From Streptomyces resistomycificus (GTDB lineage Bacteria > Actinomycetota > Actinomycetes > Streptomycetales > Streptomycetaceae), in assembly GCF_001514265.1 (NCBI RefSeq), contig NZ_KQ948991.1:729539-793538 (forward strand): 64,000 bases of DNA. The letters run 5' to 3'. Below are positions 1 through 8,675 of this stretch, piece by piece. Numbering within the stretch: position 1 is the first letter of the stretch; each line of letters starts with the position of its first letter. A program made the translations under genes and the position numbers. The notes below the pieces were generated by a model. It was not told the origin of the DNA. It saw only the letters and a program-made list of their open reading frames with translations, and searched no databases.

Positions 1-1
1 C

Positions 2-400
2 ACGGGAGCTCTCGACCGCCCGCTCAAGTTCCTCGCCGAACTCGCCCAGCTCGACATCAGCGACCACGCCCGCCGCATGATCCGAACGGCCTGGACCCTC
101 GGCGCACGCAAGGATCTCGAACACCTCCGCCTGCGCGCCTGGGCCCACATGCTCGGCTTCCGCGGCCACTTCTCCACCAAGTCCCGCCGCTACTCCACCA
201 CCCTCGGCGTCCTCCGCAACGCCCGCGCCGAATGGCGCCGCGCCCAAGCGACCACTTCCGAAATTTCGGAGGCGCTAGACACGACCCTCGTCATCTCCCA
301 CTGGGTCTACGCAGGAACCGGCCTCACCGACGCAGAAACCTGGCTCGCCGAAACCATCGCCCCCGCCCCCGGAACGGAAGGAGAACCGACCCATGCCTGA
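2..400 (+). CDS. Replication initiator protein (RepSA-like), C-terminal part
   Basis: The reading frame is open from the window edge, so the true start lies upstream. The visible ~132 residues resemble the C-terminal end of the replication initiators of actinomycete integrative and conjugative elements (pSAM2 RepSA type): a segment reading RARRMIRTAW-like after DISDH, an LRAWAHMLGFRGHF motif and an RRYSTTLG segment. These proteins start rolling-circle-type replication of the excised element. The stop codon overlaps the start of the excisionase gene by 8 bases, and integrase follows, the usual rep-xis-int order at the end of such elements. Family assignment is from recalled sequence patterns. 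The catalytic part cannot be seen here. Confidence 0.72.
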   Translation, partial: TGALDRPLKFLAELAQLDISDHARRMIRTAWTLGARKDLEHLRLRAWAHMLGFRGHFSTKSRRYSTTLGVLRNARAEWRRAQATTSEISEALDTTLVISHWVYAGTGLTDAETWLAETIAPAPGTEGEPTHA

Positions 401-626
401 GGCTCAGGCGACCGCCACTGAGCTGCATCCCTTCGACCCCTCCTTGGCCCTTTTGACCGTCGAGGAGGCGGCCCGGCGGCTCCGTATCGGCCGTACGACA
501 TGCTTCCGGCTCGTGCGGGCCGGAGAGATCGAGTCGGTGACGGTCGGGCGGCTGCGCAGGGTTCCCGCCGATGCCATCCCCGCGTACGTGGCCAAGCTGC
601 GCCACCGACCCGCCCAAGCGGCCTGA
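393..626 (+). CDS. xis: Excisionase-like HTH protein
   Basis: A 77-residue protein with one MerR/excisionase-type helix-turn-helix: LTVEEAARRLRIGRTTCFRLV at about residues 24-44, then the wing around GEIESVTVGRLRRVP. Proteins of this size and fold direct excision of integrated actinomycete elements by bending DNA at the att site and biasing integrase toward excision. The start overlaps the replication gene's stop (ATGCCTGA). A Shine-Dalgarno-like AAGGAGAA lies about 10 bases upstream. It is followed after 11 bases by the integrase gene, so rep, xis and int are probably co-transcribed. The role is inferred from fold and position. Confidence 0.82.
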   Translation: MPEAQATATELHPFDPSLALLTVEEAARRLRIGRTTCFRLVRAGEIESVTVGRLRRVPADAIPAYVAKLRHRPAQAA

Positions 627-637
627 GGAGGTCGGGC

Positions 638-1900
638 ATGCCAGAGAACAAGCGCACCCGTCAGCCCAACGGGGCCTCGTCCATCTACCTCGGCAAGGAC
701 GGAAAGTGGCACGGCCGAGTGACCGTCGGCGTCCGTGATGACGGCAAGCCCGACCGCCGTCACGTCGAGCGGAAGACAAAGGCCGAGGTGACCAAGGCCG
801 TCCGCGAGATGGAGAGGGCCCGCGACGACAAGAAGCTCCGGAAGCCGGGGAAGGGGTGGACCGTCCAGAGCTGGCTTGAGCACTGGGTCGAGAACATCGC
901 CCAGCCGTACGTCTCCGAGAACACGTACGCCGGGTACGAGGTCGACGTACGCGTTCACCTCGTCCCCGGCCTGGGCGCTCACAAGCTCGACCGCCTGGAG
1001 CCCGAGCACCTCGAACGCTTCTACCGGAAGATGCAGGCGTCCGGGAGCTCCGCCGGCACCGCCCACCACGCTCACCGGACGATCCGGGTCGCCCTCGGTG
1101 AGGCCGTGCGACGCGGGCATGTCGTCACCAACGCGGCCGAGATCGCCAAGGCTCCCCGCCTCGAAGAAGAGGACATCGAGCCCTACACGATCGAAGAGGT
1201 GCAGAGCCTCCTCGTCGAGGCGGCCAAGCTCCGCAACAGTGCGCGCTGGGTCGTCGCCCTCGCGCTCGGTCTCCGTCAAGGTGAGGCGCTCGGCCTTCAC
1301 TGGGAGGACGTCGACCTGGACGCGGGGTACGTCCGCATCCGTAAGAACCGGCTGCGTCCCAGGTACGCGCACGGCTGCGGTGCCAATCCGTGCGGCAGGA
1401 AGGCGGGCTACTGCCCCAAGAAGGAGCAGACCCGTCGCGAGCACAAGTCCACCAAGTCCCGGGCCGGACGTCGCACCATCGGCCTGCCCGATCCGCTGAT
1501 CAAGATTCTCCGCCAGCACCAGGAAGCCCAGGAGCGGGAGCGAATCGCGGCCGGTGCGGACTGGGAGGGCAAGGGGTACGTCTTCGCGTCGCCGATCGGT
1601 GGGCCGCTGAGTCCGAACACCGACTTCCACACCTGGAAGCGGCTGCTTCGGGATGCCGGCGTCCGGAACGGCCGTCTCCATGACGCTCGCCACACCGCCG
1701 CGACCGTGCTGCTGATCCTCGGTGTCCCGGACGTCGTCATCGACTCGATCATGGGTTGGGAGCCTGGGGGAGCGGCCCGGATGCGCGCTCGGTACATGCA
1801 CGTGACCGGGACCATGCTCCGCAAGGTCGCCCAGCAAGTCGGAGACGTGCTCTGGGTGCTGCCCGGCACCGGCGCCGACGGCCAGGAAGAAACCAACTGA
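638..1900 (+). CDS. int: Tyrosine recombinase (site-specific integrase)
   Basis: A 420-residue tyrosine recombinase of the pSAM2/phage integrase class. The N-terminal arm-binding region (about 10-60) has the SIYLGKDGKWHGRV pattern, then a SAM-like core-binding domain (about 75-175) and the catalytic domain. The first catalytic Arg is in GLRQGEALGL, the H-x-x-R box is LHDARHTAAT, the Trp of MGWEPG sits in the His/Trp position, and the nucleophile is the Tyr of ARYMHV. The ATG at 638 is preferred because GAGGAG lies 8 bases upstream; an in-frame codon at 500 is inside xis. The gene ends 81 bases from the 3' end of tRNA-Ser, so it should integrate the element at that tRNA. Confidence 0.93.
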   Translation: MPENKRTRQPNGASSIYLGKDGKWHGRVTVGVRDDGKPDRRHVERKTKAEVTKAVREMERARDDKKLRKPGKGWTVQSWLEHWVENIAQPYVSENTYAGYEVDVRVHLVPGLGAHKLDRLEPEHLERFYRKMQASGSSAGTAHHAHRTIRVALGEAVRRGHVVTNAAEIAKAPRLEEEDIEPYTIEEVQSLLVEAAKLRNSARWVVALALGLRQGEALGLHWEDVDLDAGYVRIRKNRLRPRYAHGCGANPCGRKAGYCPKKEQTRREHKSTKSRAGRRTIGLPDPLIKILRQHQEAQERERIAAGADWEGKGYVFASPIGGPLSPNTDFHTWKRLLRDAGVRNGRLHDARHTAATVLLILGVPDVVIDSIMGWEPGGAARMRARYMHVTGTMLRKVAQQVGDVLWVLPGTGADGQEETN

Positions 1901-1924
1901 GACGGAAACTGAGACGGACAACGT

Positions 1925-1958
1925 CGAAGGGCCCCACCGCGAACGGTGGGGCCCTTCG
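1925..1958. terminator. Hairpin terminator between int and tRNA-Ser
   Basis: A perfect 15-bp stem (1925-1939 with 1944-1958) closed by a CGAA loop. It lies 24 bases after the integrase stop and beyond the 3' end of the convergent tRNA-Ser gene, so it can terminate both transcripts. Confidence 0.8.
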
Positions 1959-1981
1959 AGTCGTGCCCGGTGAGGCACTGG

Positions 1982-2066
1982 CGGAGGATACGAGATTCGA
2001 ACTCGTGAGGGGTTGCCCCCAACACGCTTTCCAAGCGTGCGCCCTAGGCCTCTAGGCGAATCCTCC
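1982..2066 (-). tRNA. tRNA-Ser(GGA), element attachment site
   Basis: Read on the minus strand it begins GGAGGATTCGCCTAG and ends ATCCTCCG. It has a 7-bp acceptor stem, a long variable arm (TTGGGGGCAACCCC), anticodon loop CTTGGAAAG (anticodon GGA), T-loop GTTCGAAC and no encoded CCA. Length is 85 nt. Its 3' end faces the integrase gene, so the att core of the integrated element should lie in the T-arm/acceptor segment. The tRNA remains complete on the chromosomal side. Confidence 0.95.
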
Positions 2067-2142
2067 GCCGGGAACATTACATGACCGAGGGGAGTGCTCG
2101 CGAACTCGTTCCCGCTGGCCCGCATCGGGTACTGTTGGCGCA

Positions 2143-2228
2143 GCCCCTCACGCGGCGCTATCTGACTGAACTCCCCCAGGGCCGGAAGGCAGCAAGGGTA
2201 GGTTGGCTCTGGCGGGTGCGTGGGGGGC
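2143..2228 (+). ncRNA. ffs: Signal recognition particle RNA (4.5S-type)
   Basis: The ends pair: GCCCCTCACGC (2143-2153) with GCGTGGGGGGC (2218-2228). The apex carries the conserved SRP domain IV pattern, GAACTCCCCCAGGGCCGGAAGG followed by the asymmetric loop AGCAAGGGTAGG, to which Ffh binds. The length of about 86 nt fits the short scRNA known from Streptomyces. A TACTGT hexamer at 2130-2135 is a plausible -10 box, which would start transcription at about 2142. A position just upstream of dnaX is usual in this genus. Confidence 0.9.
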
Positions 2229-2338
2229 GTCTGCGTTGCCGGGGCCGGAGGCGACTCGGGGCTACCGGAGGTGACCCGGGGCGCCCCGGGGTGCGGGAGG
2301 GTGGCCTCCTCGGGCGGAGCCCGATGTCAGTGGGCGCC

Positions 2339-2344
2339 TATAAC
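2339..2344 (+). promoter_or_regulatory. Candidate -10 box of dnaX
   Basis: TATAAC lies 10 bases before the GTG at 2354, so transcription would start at about 2351 and leave almost no leader. No good -35 element is visible at the right distance. Confidence 0.35.
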
Positions 2345-2353
2345 CTCGTATGC

Positions 2354-4789
2354 GTGTCGTCTCTCGCGCTGTACCGCCGCTATCGCCCGGAGTCGTTCGC
2401 CGAGGTCATCGGGCAGGAGCATGTCACCGACCCGTTGCAGCAGGCGCTGCGGAACAACCGGGTCAATCACGCGTACCTGTTCAGCGGTCCGCGTGGATGC
2501 GGCAAGACGACCAGCGCGCGGATCCTGGCGCGGTGCCTGAACTGCGAGAAGGGGCCCACGCCGACCCCGTGCGGCGAGTGCCAGTCCTGCCAGGACCTCG
2601 CGAGGAACGGCCCCGGTTCCATCGACGTCATCGAGATCGACGCCGCTTCGCACGGTGGTGTGGACGACGCCCGTGAGCTGCGTGAGAAGGCCTTCTTCGG
2701 GCCCGCGAGCAGCCGCTACAAGATCTACATCATCGACGAGGCCCACATGGTCACGTCGGCCGGCTTCAACGCGCTCCTCAAGGTCGTCGAGGAGCCGCCC
2801 GAGCATCTGAAGTTCATCTTCGCCACCACCGAGCCCGAGAAGGTCATCGGGACGATCCGGTCGCGGACCCATCACTACCCCTTCCGGCTGGTGCCGCCCG
2901 GAACCCTCCGGGACTACCTCGCCGAGGTCTGCGGGCACGAGGACATCCCCGTCGAGGAGGGCGTGCTGCCGCTGGTCGTGCGGGCGGGACAGGGGTCCGT
3001 GCGTGACTCCATGTCCGTCATGGACCAGCTGCTCGCCGCGGCGAGGGAGGACGGTGTGACGTATGCCATGGCCACCTCTCTCCTCGGCTACACGGAGAGC
3101 TCGCTTCTCGACTCCGTCGTCGAGTCCTTCGCCACCGGTGACGGCGCCGCCGCCTTCGAGGTCGTCGACCGTGTCATCGAGGGCGGCAACGACCCGCGGC
3201 GGTTCGTCACCGACCTGCTGGAGCGGCTGCGTGACCTGGTGATCCTGGCCGCCGTTCCGGACGCCGCGGAGAAGGGGCTGATCGACGCCCCCGCCGACGT
3301 CATCGAGCGGATGCAGGCCCAGGCAGGCACCTTCGGCCCCGCCGAACTGAGCCGCGCGGCCGACCTCGTCAACGAGGGGCTGACCGAGATGCGCGGCGCC
3401 ACCTCCCCCCGCCTCCAGCTCGAACTCATCTGCGCGCGCGTGCTGCTTCCCGCGGCGTACGGCGACGAGCGGTCGGTCATGGCCCGTCTGGACCGCATCG
3501 AGCGCGGTGTGAACTTCTCCGCGGGGAGCGGTGCGCCGGCCATGGGCTATGTGCCGGGGCCCGAAGCGCACGGGGGAGCGACAGCGGGGGCGGCGGCTCC
3601 GGTGCCGACGGGGAGCGGCCCGGCCGCGGCCCGCGCGGCGGTACGCGCTTCCGGGGCGCCGACCATGCCAGGCGCGCAGGGGGCGCCCATGACCGGCGCA
3701 CCGGCGTCGGCTTCCGCCGCCCCGGCTGCGGCATCTCCGCCTCCGGTGGGCAACGACCAGGCACAGGCTCCGGTTCAGGCCCCGGCCCCGCAGCCGTCGC
3801 AGCCGGAGCCGCATCAGCCGCAGCCTCACCCCGAACCGCAAGCCGAACCTCACTCCGGGCCCACTCCGGCCGCCGCACCCCCAGCCGTCTCGGCTCCCGC
3901 CCCCGGCGCCTGGCCCACCGCCACCCCCGCGGGCGGCGGTCGCCGGCCTGGCGGCTGGCCCACCGCGACGCCGGCCGGCAGCGGACAGCCCTCGGCGGCG
4001 TCGAGCGCTCCCGGACCCGTGTCCACCCCGCCCGCGACGGCCACGCCCGCCGCTCCCCAGGTCTCGACGGCCGCCTCCGCCTCGGCCTACGCGCCTCCTT
4101 CCGGCGGCCTCGACCCCCGCATGCTCTGGCCCAACATCCTGGAAGCCGTCAAGAACCGCCGCCGGTTCACCTGGATCCTGCTCAGCCAGAACGCTCAGGT
4201 CACCGGCTTCGACGGCACCACCCTCCAGCTCGGCTTCATCAACGCCGGCGCCCGTGACAACTTCTCCGGCAGCGGCAGCGAGGACGTGCTGAAGCAGGCG
4301 CTCGCCGAGCAGTTCAACGTGCAGTGGAAGATCGAGGCGATCGTCGACCCGTCGGGCGGCTCGGCATCCCCGCCCCCCGGCGGCCCGGGAGGCCCCACCG
4401 GCTCGAGCGGCGGCTACGGCGGCGGAGGCGGCGCGGGCTACGGCGGATCCGGTGCCGGTTACGGCGGATCCGGCGCGCCTGGCACATCCGGCGGTGGTGG
4501 CGGCTATGGCGGTGGCGGTACCGCCTCCCAGCGTCCGGCGTCGTCCCAGACCGCCCAGTCCGCGTCGGCGGCCCCCACGGCGTCCGCCTCAGCCTCGTCT
4601 CCGGCCCCGGCGACCGCGCCCACCCCCGCCCCGCAGCGCTCCGCCCCCGAACCGCCGCCCCCGGTCTCCATCGAGGACGACATCCCGGAGGACGACGACC
4701 CCGACCTCGACGAGTCGGCCCTGTCCGGGCACGACCTCATCGTGCGGGAGTTGGGAGCCACGGTGGTGGAGGAGTTCTCCAACGAGTGA
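2354..4789 (+). CDS. dnaX: DNA polymerase III subunit gamma/tau
   Basis: An 811-residue clamp-loader ATPase of the DNA polymerase III holoenzyme. The N-terminus reads SSLALYRRYRPESFAEVIGQ, the family start, so the GTG at 2354 is chosen over an upstream ATG at 2081 that would run through the SRP RNA. Walker A GPRGCGKTTSA is at about residue 45, followed by a four-Cys zinc module (CLNC...CGEC..C) at about 65-85. Walker B is IYIIDEAHM at about 125, with the sensor-1 region FIFATTEPEKV and the arginine-bearing TIRSRTHH. A long Pro/Ala/Gln linker (about 400-590) leads to a C-terminal domain (about 590-680), a Gly-rich stretch (about 690-740) and an acidic tail. A gamma/tau frameshift is not evident. 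Confidence 0.96.
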   Translation: MSSLALYRRYRPESFAEVIGQEHVTDPLQQALRNNRVNHAYLFSGPRGCGKTTSARILARCLNCEKGPTPTPCGECQSCQDLARNGPGSIDVIEIDAASHGGVDDARELREKAFFGPASSRYKIYIIDEAHMVTSAGFNALLKVVEEPPEHLKFIFATTEPEKVIGTIRSRTHHYPFRLVPPGTLRDYLAEVCGHEDIPVEEGVLPLVVRAGQGSVRDSMSVMDQLLAAAREDGVTYAMATSLLGYTESSLLDSVVESFATGDGAAAFEVVDRVIEGGNDPRRFVTDLLERLRDLVILAAVPDAAEKGLIDAPADVIERMQAQAGTFGPAELSRAADLVNEGLTEMRGATSPRLQLELICARVLLPAAYGDERSVMARLDRIERGVNFSAGSGAPAMGYVPGPEAHGGATAGAAAPVPTGSGPAAARAAVRASGAPTMPGAQGAPMTGAPASASAAPAAASPPPVGNDQAQAPVQAPAPQPSQPEPHQPQPHPEPQAEPHSGPTPAAAPPAVSAPAPGAWPTATPAGGGRRPGGWPTATPAGSGQPSAASSAPGPVSTPPATATPAAPQVSTAASASAYAPPSGGLDPRMLWPNILEAVKNRRRFTWILLSQNAQVTGFDGTTLQLGFINAGARDNFSGSGSEDVLKQALAEQFNVQWKIEAIVDPSGGSASPPPGGPGGPTGSSGGYGGGGGAGYGGSGAGYGGSGAPGTSGGGGGYGGGGTASQRPASSQTAQSASAAPTASASASSPAPATAPTPAPQRSAPEPPPPVSIEDDIPEDDDPDLDESALSGHDLIVRELGATVVEEFSNE

Positions 4790-4857
4790 CGAGTGGCGAG
4801 TGGCGAGTGGCGAGTCATGAGTCATGAGCGACGGGTCATGAGCGACGGGTAGCGAAG
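4788..4857. repeat. Ten tandem 7-bp repeats after dnaX
   Basis: Starting inside the dnaX stop codon, the sequence falls into consecutive 7-base units: GACGAGT, then GGCGAGT three times, CATGAGT, CATGAGC, GACGGGT, CATGAGC, GACGGGT and AGCGAAG. The core is nnCGAGT/nnTGAGC. It lies in the 217-base gap before purD. Function unknown; such arrays may vary in copy number between strains. Confidence 0.85.
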
Positions 4858-4993
4858 CGAGGGGCGAGTGAGGGCGGGCCCCGGCCGGGCGGCCGTCCGT
4901 CGCCGTGGCGTCGCGGCTGGCCGGGTCGGCGTCTTGGAGGAAGCTCCAGCTCACCTCCCTCCACCCCTTCGGAACCCCGCACAAAAACCCGGT

Positions 4994-4999
4994 TAGGCT
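4994..4999 (+). promoter_or_regulatory. -10 box of purD (leaderless arrangement)
   Basis: TAGGCT begins 13 bases before the purD GTG. The intervening TGACCCCC leaves room for transcription to start at the start codon itself. The same TAGGCTG(A/G)CCCCC arrangement precedes the gene at 19870. Confidence 0.55.
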
Positions 5000-5006
5000 G
5001 ACCCCC

Positions 5007-6260
<1,254 letters not shown>

Positions 6261-6307
6261 GAGTCCGGAAATCCGGTAGTCCCGAATCCCGGTATCGATA
6301 AACCCCG

Positions 6308-6341
6308 CAGGCCCCGGATCCGTCTCAGGATCCGGGGCCTG
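6308..6341. terminator. purD terminator hairpin
   Basis: A perfect 14-bp stem (6308-6321 with 6328-6341) with a 6-base loop GTCTCA, 47 bases after the purD stop. Confidence 0.8.
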
Positions 6342-6430
6342 ATCGTTGCTGTCCGTCATCCACCTCTCCCCAGAGCCATTCCATCGAGTGACCGATGCCC
6401 CATCCGGCTGACGGGGGCCGGGGCCCCAAC

Positions 6431-6494
6431 TAGGGTGCGGCGCAAGCGGTCCGGCACTTGGCTCACCGGCATTGCGATGTCGGTGAGCGGTGCC
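6431..6494 (+). promoter_or_regulatory. Candidate promoter and leader hairpin upstream of the 6577 gene
   Basis: The 316-base gap 6261-6576 holds the purD terminator, then TAGGGT at 6431-6436 as a possible -10 box. Next is an interrupted hairpin: GCTCACCG (6461-6468) pairs with CGGTGAGC (6481-6488), extended by GGCAC (6453-6457) and GTGCC (6490-6494). If transcribed, the hairpin sits in a ~130-base leader of the membrane protein gene. Seen as sequence only; function inferred. Confidence 0.35.
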
Positions 6495-6576
6495 ACAGTG
6501 GGGGAGTGAGCAACGCCAGGAGAGCCGGGCAGAGCGCCGGGCCGGCAGGACGGCAGGGAGGGGGCGAGGTCCGGTC

Positions 6577-8499
6577 ATGACCGGTATGGGTGTGGAGGCG
6601 GGCGCGCAGGCCGCGCGTTCCCGAGCACTGGCCGTGCTGCGCATCCGCGGCCGGGCGCTGGCCGTCGCGCTGCTGCCCGCGGCCGTGGCCGTCGTGCTGC
6701 TGGCCGGCGGGTCCACCAGCCACCTCGTGGGCCCCGGTTGGCATGCCGCCCGGTGGGTGATGTGCGTCGCCGCCGTCCTCGTGCTGCTCGCCGCCGGCGG
6801 TGTCGCCCTGGTCGTCGCCCGCGCCCGTCCGGCCGTCAGCCCGACGATCCCGATCGCCGAGGAGTCGGCCCCCGACCTCTACCGCATGGTGCGCGACCTC
6901 GCCGACCGCCTCGACGTCCCCGCGCCCTCCGCCATAGCGCTCACCCCGGACTGCGACAGCTGGCTGGAGGACCGCACCCACCCGGCCCACGGCCCGCCGC
7001 CGCGCGTGGACCACGACGAGATAGCGGGCGTCCGCGGTAACCACCGCCGTGCCACCGCCGCACCCGTCCTGGTCATCGGCTCCCCGTTCCTGTGGTGGAT
7101 GCGGGTGGCCGAGCTGCGCGCGGTCCTCGCCCCGGTCGTCGCCGGTACGGGACCCTCAGCGCACCCGGACATAGCGGCGGCCCGACGCTTCGTACGGGGC
7201 CTGGACGCGGCGGTGGCCGTGGCCTCGGCACCCGATCGCGGCGTTCTGGTCCGCCCGGTGCTCGCGGGCGTCGGCTGGGTCGCCCGACTGCTGCTGCGCA
7301 GTTGCCGTGACCACGCCGGCGAGATGGAGCGCGGTGTCGCGGCCGCGGCCGCCGAGCGTGCACAGGCTGTGGATTACGGCCTCAGGATCGTCGCCCAGGA
7401 GCAGGTCGGGCTGGCGTACGCCGGCTGGGACCGTCTGCTGACCCGGGTCGCGCTGCCCGCCTGGCGGATGGGCCGCTGGCCCTCCCGGCTGGACGCGGGC
7501 GTCGTCGCGGCCCTCACCGAGCTGTCCCGGCGCGACCGGCTGGCCGAGGGCTTCGCCTCGCGGCTGGGTGAGCGCCCCGCGTGCGACCTGCTCGAAGAGC
7601 CCGGCGCGGTGGACGAGGCGACCTCCCTGCTCGCCGCCCGCCTCTTCCACGGCGGGCCCGCCGAGCCGAGTCGGGACTGGGCCCCGGTGGACTGGCAGGA
7701 GTATCCGGACGAGGTCGTCGACCGCAAGTGGCGCACCGACGCGGCCCGCCTCCACCGAGTCCTGGACGCGCTGGGCGTACGCCATGCCCCCGACCCCACG
7801 TCGACGGACCCCGACGGCCCGACGCTGGCCCGCGTGATGGACCACCTGACCGGACCGCCGGCGACGGTCCCGACCCCGCCCCCGGCCGCCGAAGCGCGCT
7901 CCACCGCCGCCGAGCCCGACACCGATGAGGGTGTCGACACGGTCACCACGGACGCCGACGCCCCTGCCCCCGTCTCCACCCCTCCCGGAGACCGCGAGGA
8001 CCGCGAGGACCGCGACGACCTGGACGCCCTCGACGACCTGGACGACGGCTCCGAGAACGGCACGGAGAACGGCACCGCCCTCGCCGCCCGCCTCAGCGCC
8101 GAGATCGCCCGTGAGGAGGAGGCCGCCGTCTCCTCCGCACCCGGGACCGCGTCACAGGCCGGCCCCGCCACCTCCGTTCAGGGCGGCGCCGGCGGCCCCG
8201 ACACCGCGCTCTGGGACGACGGCACCTTCCCCCTCTTCCCCCTGCAACCGCCTCGCACCGCGCGCGAACTGCTCACCGACCACGTCACCGCGATGGTGTG
8301 CTGCGCCGCGATGGACACCGCCGGCGCGACTCCGGGCCTGGACTGGCTCGACGGCCCCTCCCTCATGGTCAACGGTGAGCGGGCGGCCGACCTGGCCCCT
8401 CGCGTCCTCAGCCTGGTCGAGGACGGCGACCCGGCCCCGCTGCGGGCCTGGCTGGTCGAGTCGGGGATACGCCCGGAGAAGCCGGTCCGCCTCGTCTGA
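6577..8499 (+). CDS. Membrane protein related to M48 peptidases, zinc motif lost
   Basis: 640 residues. Two N-terminal membrane helices (about 27-45 and 58-80) are followed by a segment very like the M48/HtpX core: PDLYRMVRDLADRLDVPAPSAI, then VLVIGSPFLWWMRVAELRAVLAPVV. The HExxH zinc site would be expected where VAGTGPS stands, and the downstream Glu region reads AAAERAQAVDYG. Catalysis is therefore unlikely. The C-terminal ~250 residues are Asp/Pro-rich and low in complexity, ending in a short conserved-looking domain. The ATG at 6577 has AGGGAGGGGG upstream. The relationship to M48 is my pattern recognition. The role is unknown; a regulatory or scaffold pseudo-protease is possible. Confidence 0.6.
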   Translation: MTGMGVEAGAQAARSRALAVLRIRGRALAVALLPAAVAVVLLAGGSTSHLVGPGWHAARWVMCVAAVLVLLAAGGVALVVARARPAVSPTIPIAEESAPDLYRMVRDLADRLDVPAPSAIALTPDCDSWLEDRTHPAHGPPPRVDHDEIAGVRGNHRRATAAPVLVIGSPFLWWMRVAELRAVLAPVVAGTGPSAHPDIAAARRFVRGLDAAVAVASAPDRGVLVRPVLAGVGWVARLLLRSCRDHAGEMERGVAAAAAERAQAVDYGLRIVAQEQVGLAYAGWDRLLTRVALPAWRMGRWPSRLDAGVVAALTELSRRDRLAEGFASRLGERPACDLLEEPGAVDEATSLLAARLFHGGPAEPSRDWAPVDWQEYPDEVVDRKWRTDAARLHRVLDALGVRHAPDPTSTDPDGPTLARVMDHLTGPPATVPTPPPAAEARSTAAEPDTDEGVDTVTTDADAPAPVSTPPGDREDREDRDDLDALDDLDDGSENGTENGTALAARLSAEIAREEEAAVSSAPGTASQAGPATSVQGGAGGPDTALWDDGTFPLFPLQPPRTARELLTDHVTAMVCCAAMDTAGATPGLDWLDGPSLMVNGERAADLAPRVLSLVEDGDPAPLRAWLVESGIRPEKPVRLV

Positions 8500-8675
8500 C
8501 CGGCACCCCCTCATACCGGACCCCCCGCTTCCACTTACGGCCAATTCGCAACGAATAGTGACAGCCTGCGTGCGTTATGTGATGTGCTGGGATCGATCCG
8601 GCACTTGGCAAGAGCGTGCGGCACAAGACAGGCACATGACACAGGCGTACGGGGGCGTGAGGGAGGGGAGCGAGC

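Noticed and set aside
2081..2353. An upstream ATG extending dnaX by 91 residues
   Set aside because: It would translate the SRP RNA; the family N-terminus starts at the GTG at 2354.
2354..4789. Programmed frameshift giving a gamma subunit from dnaX
   Set aside because: No A-rich slippery heptamer with a following hairpin was found in the linker region.
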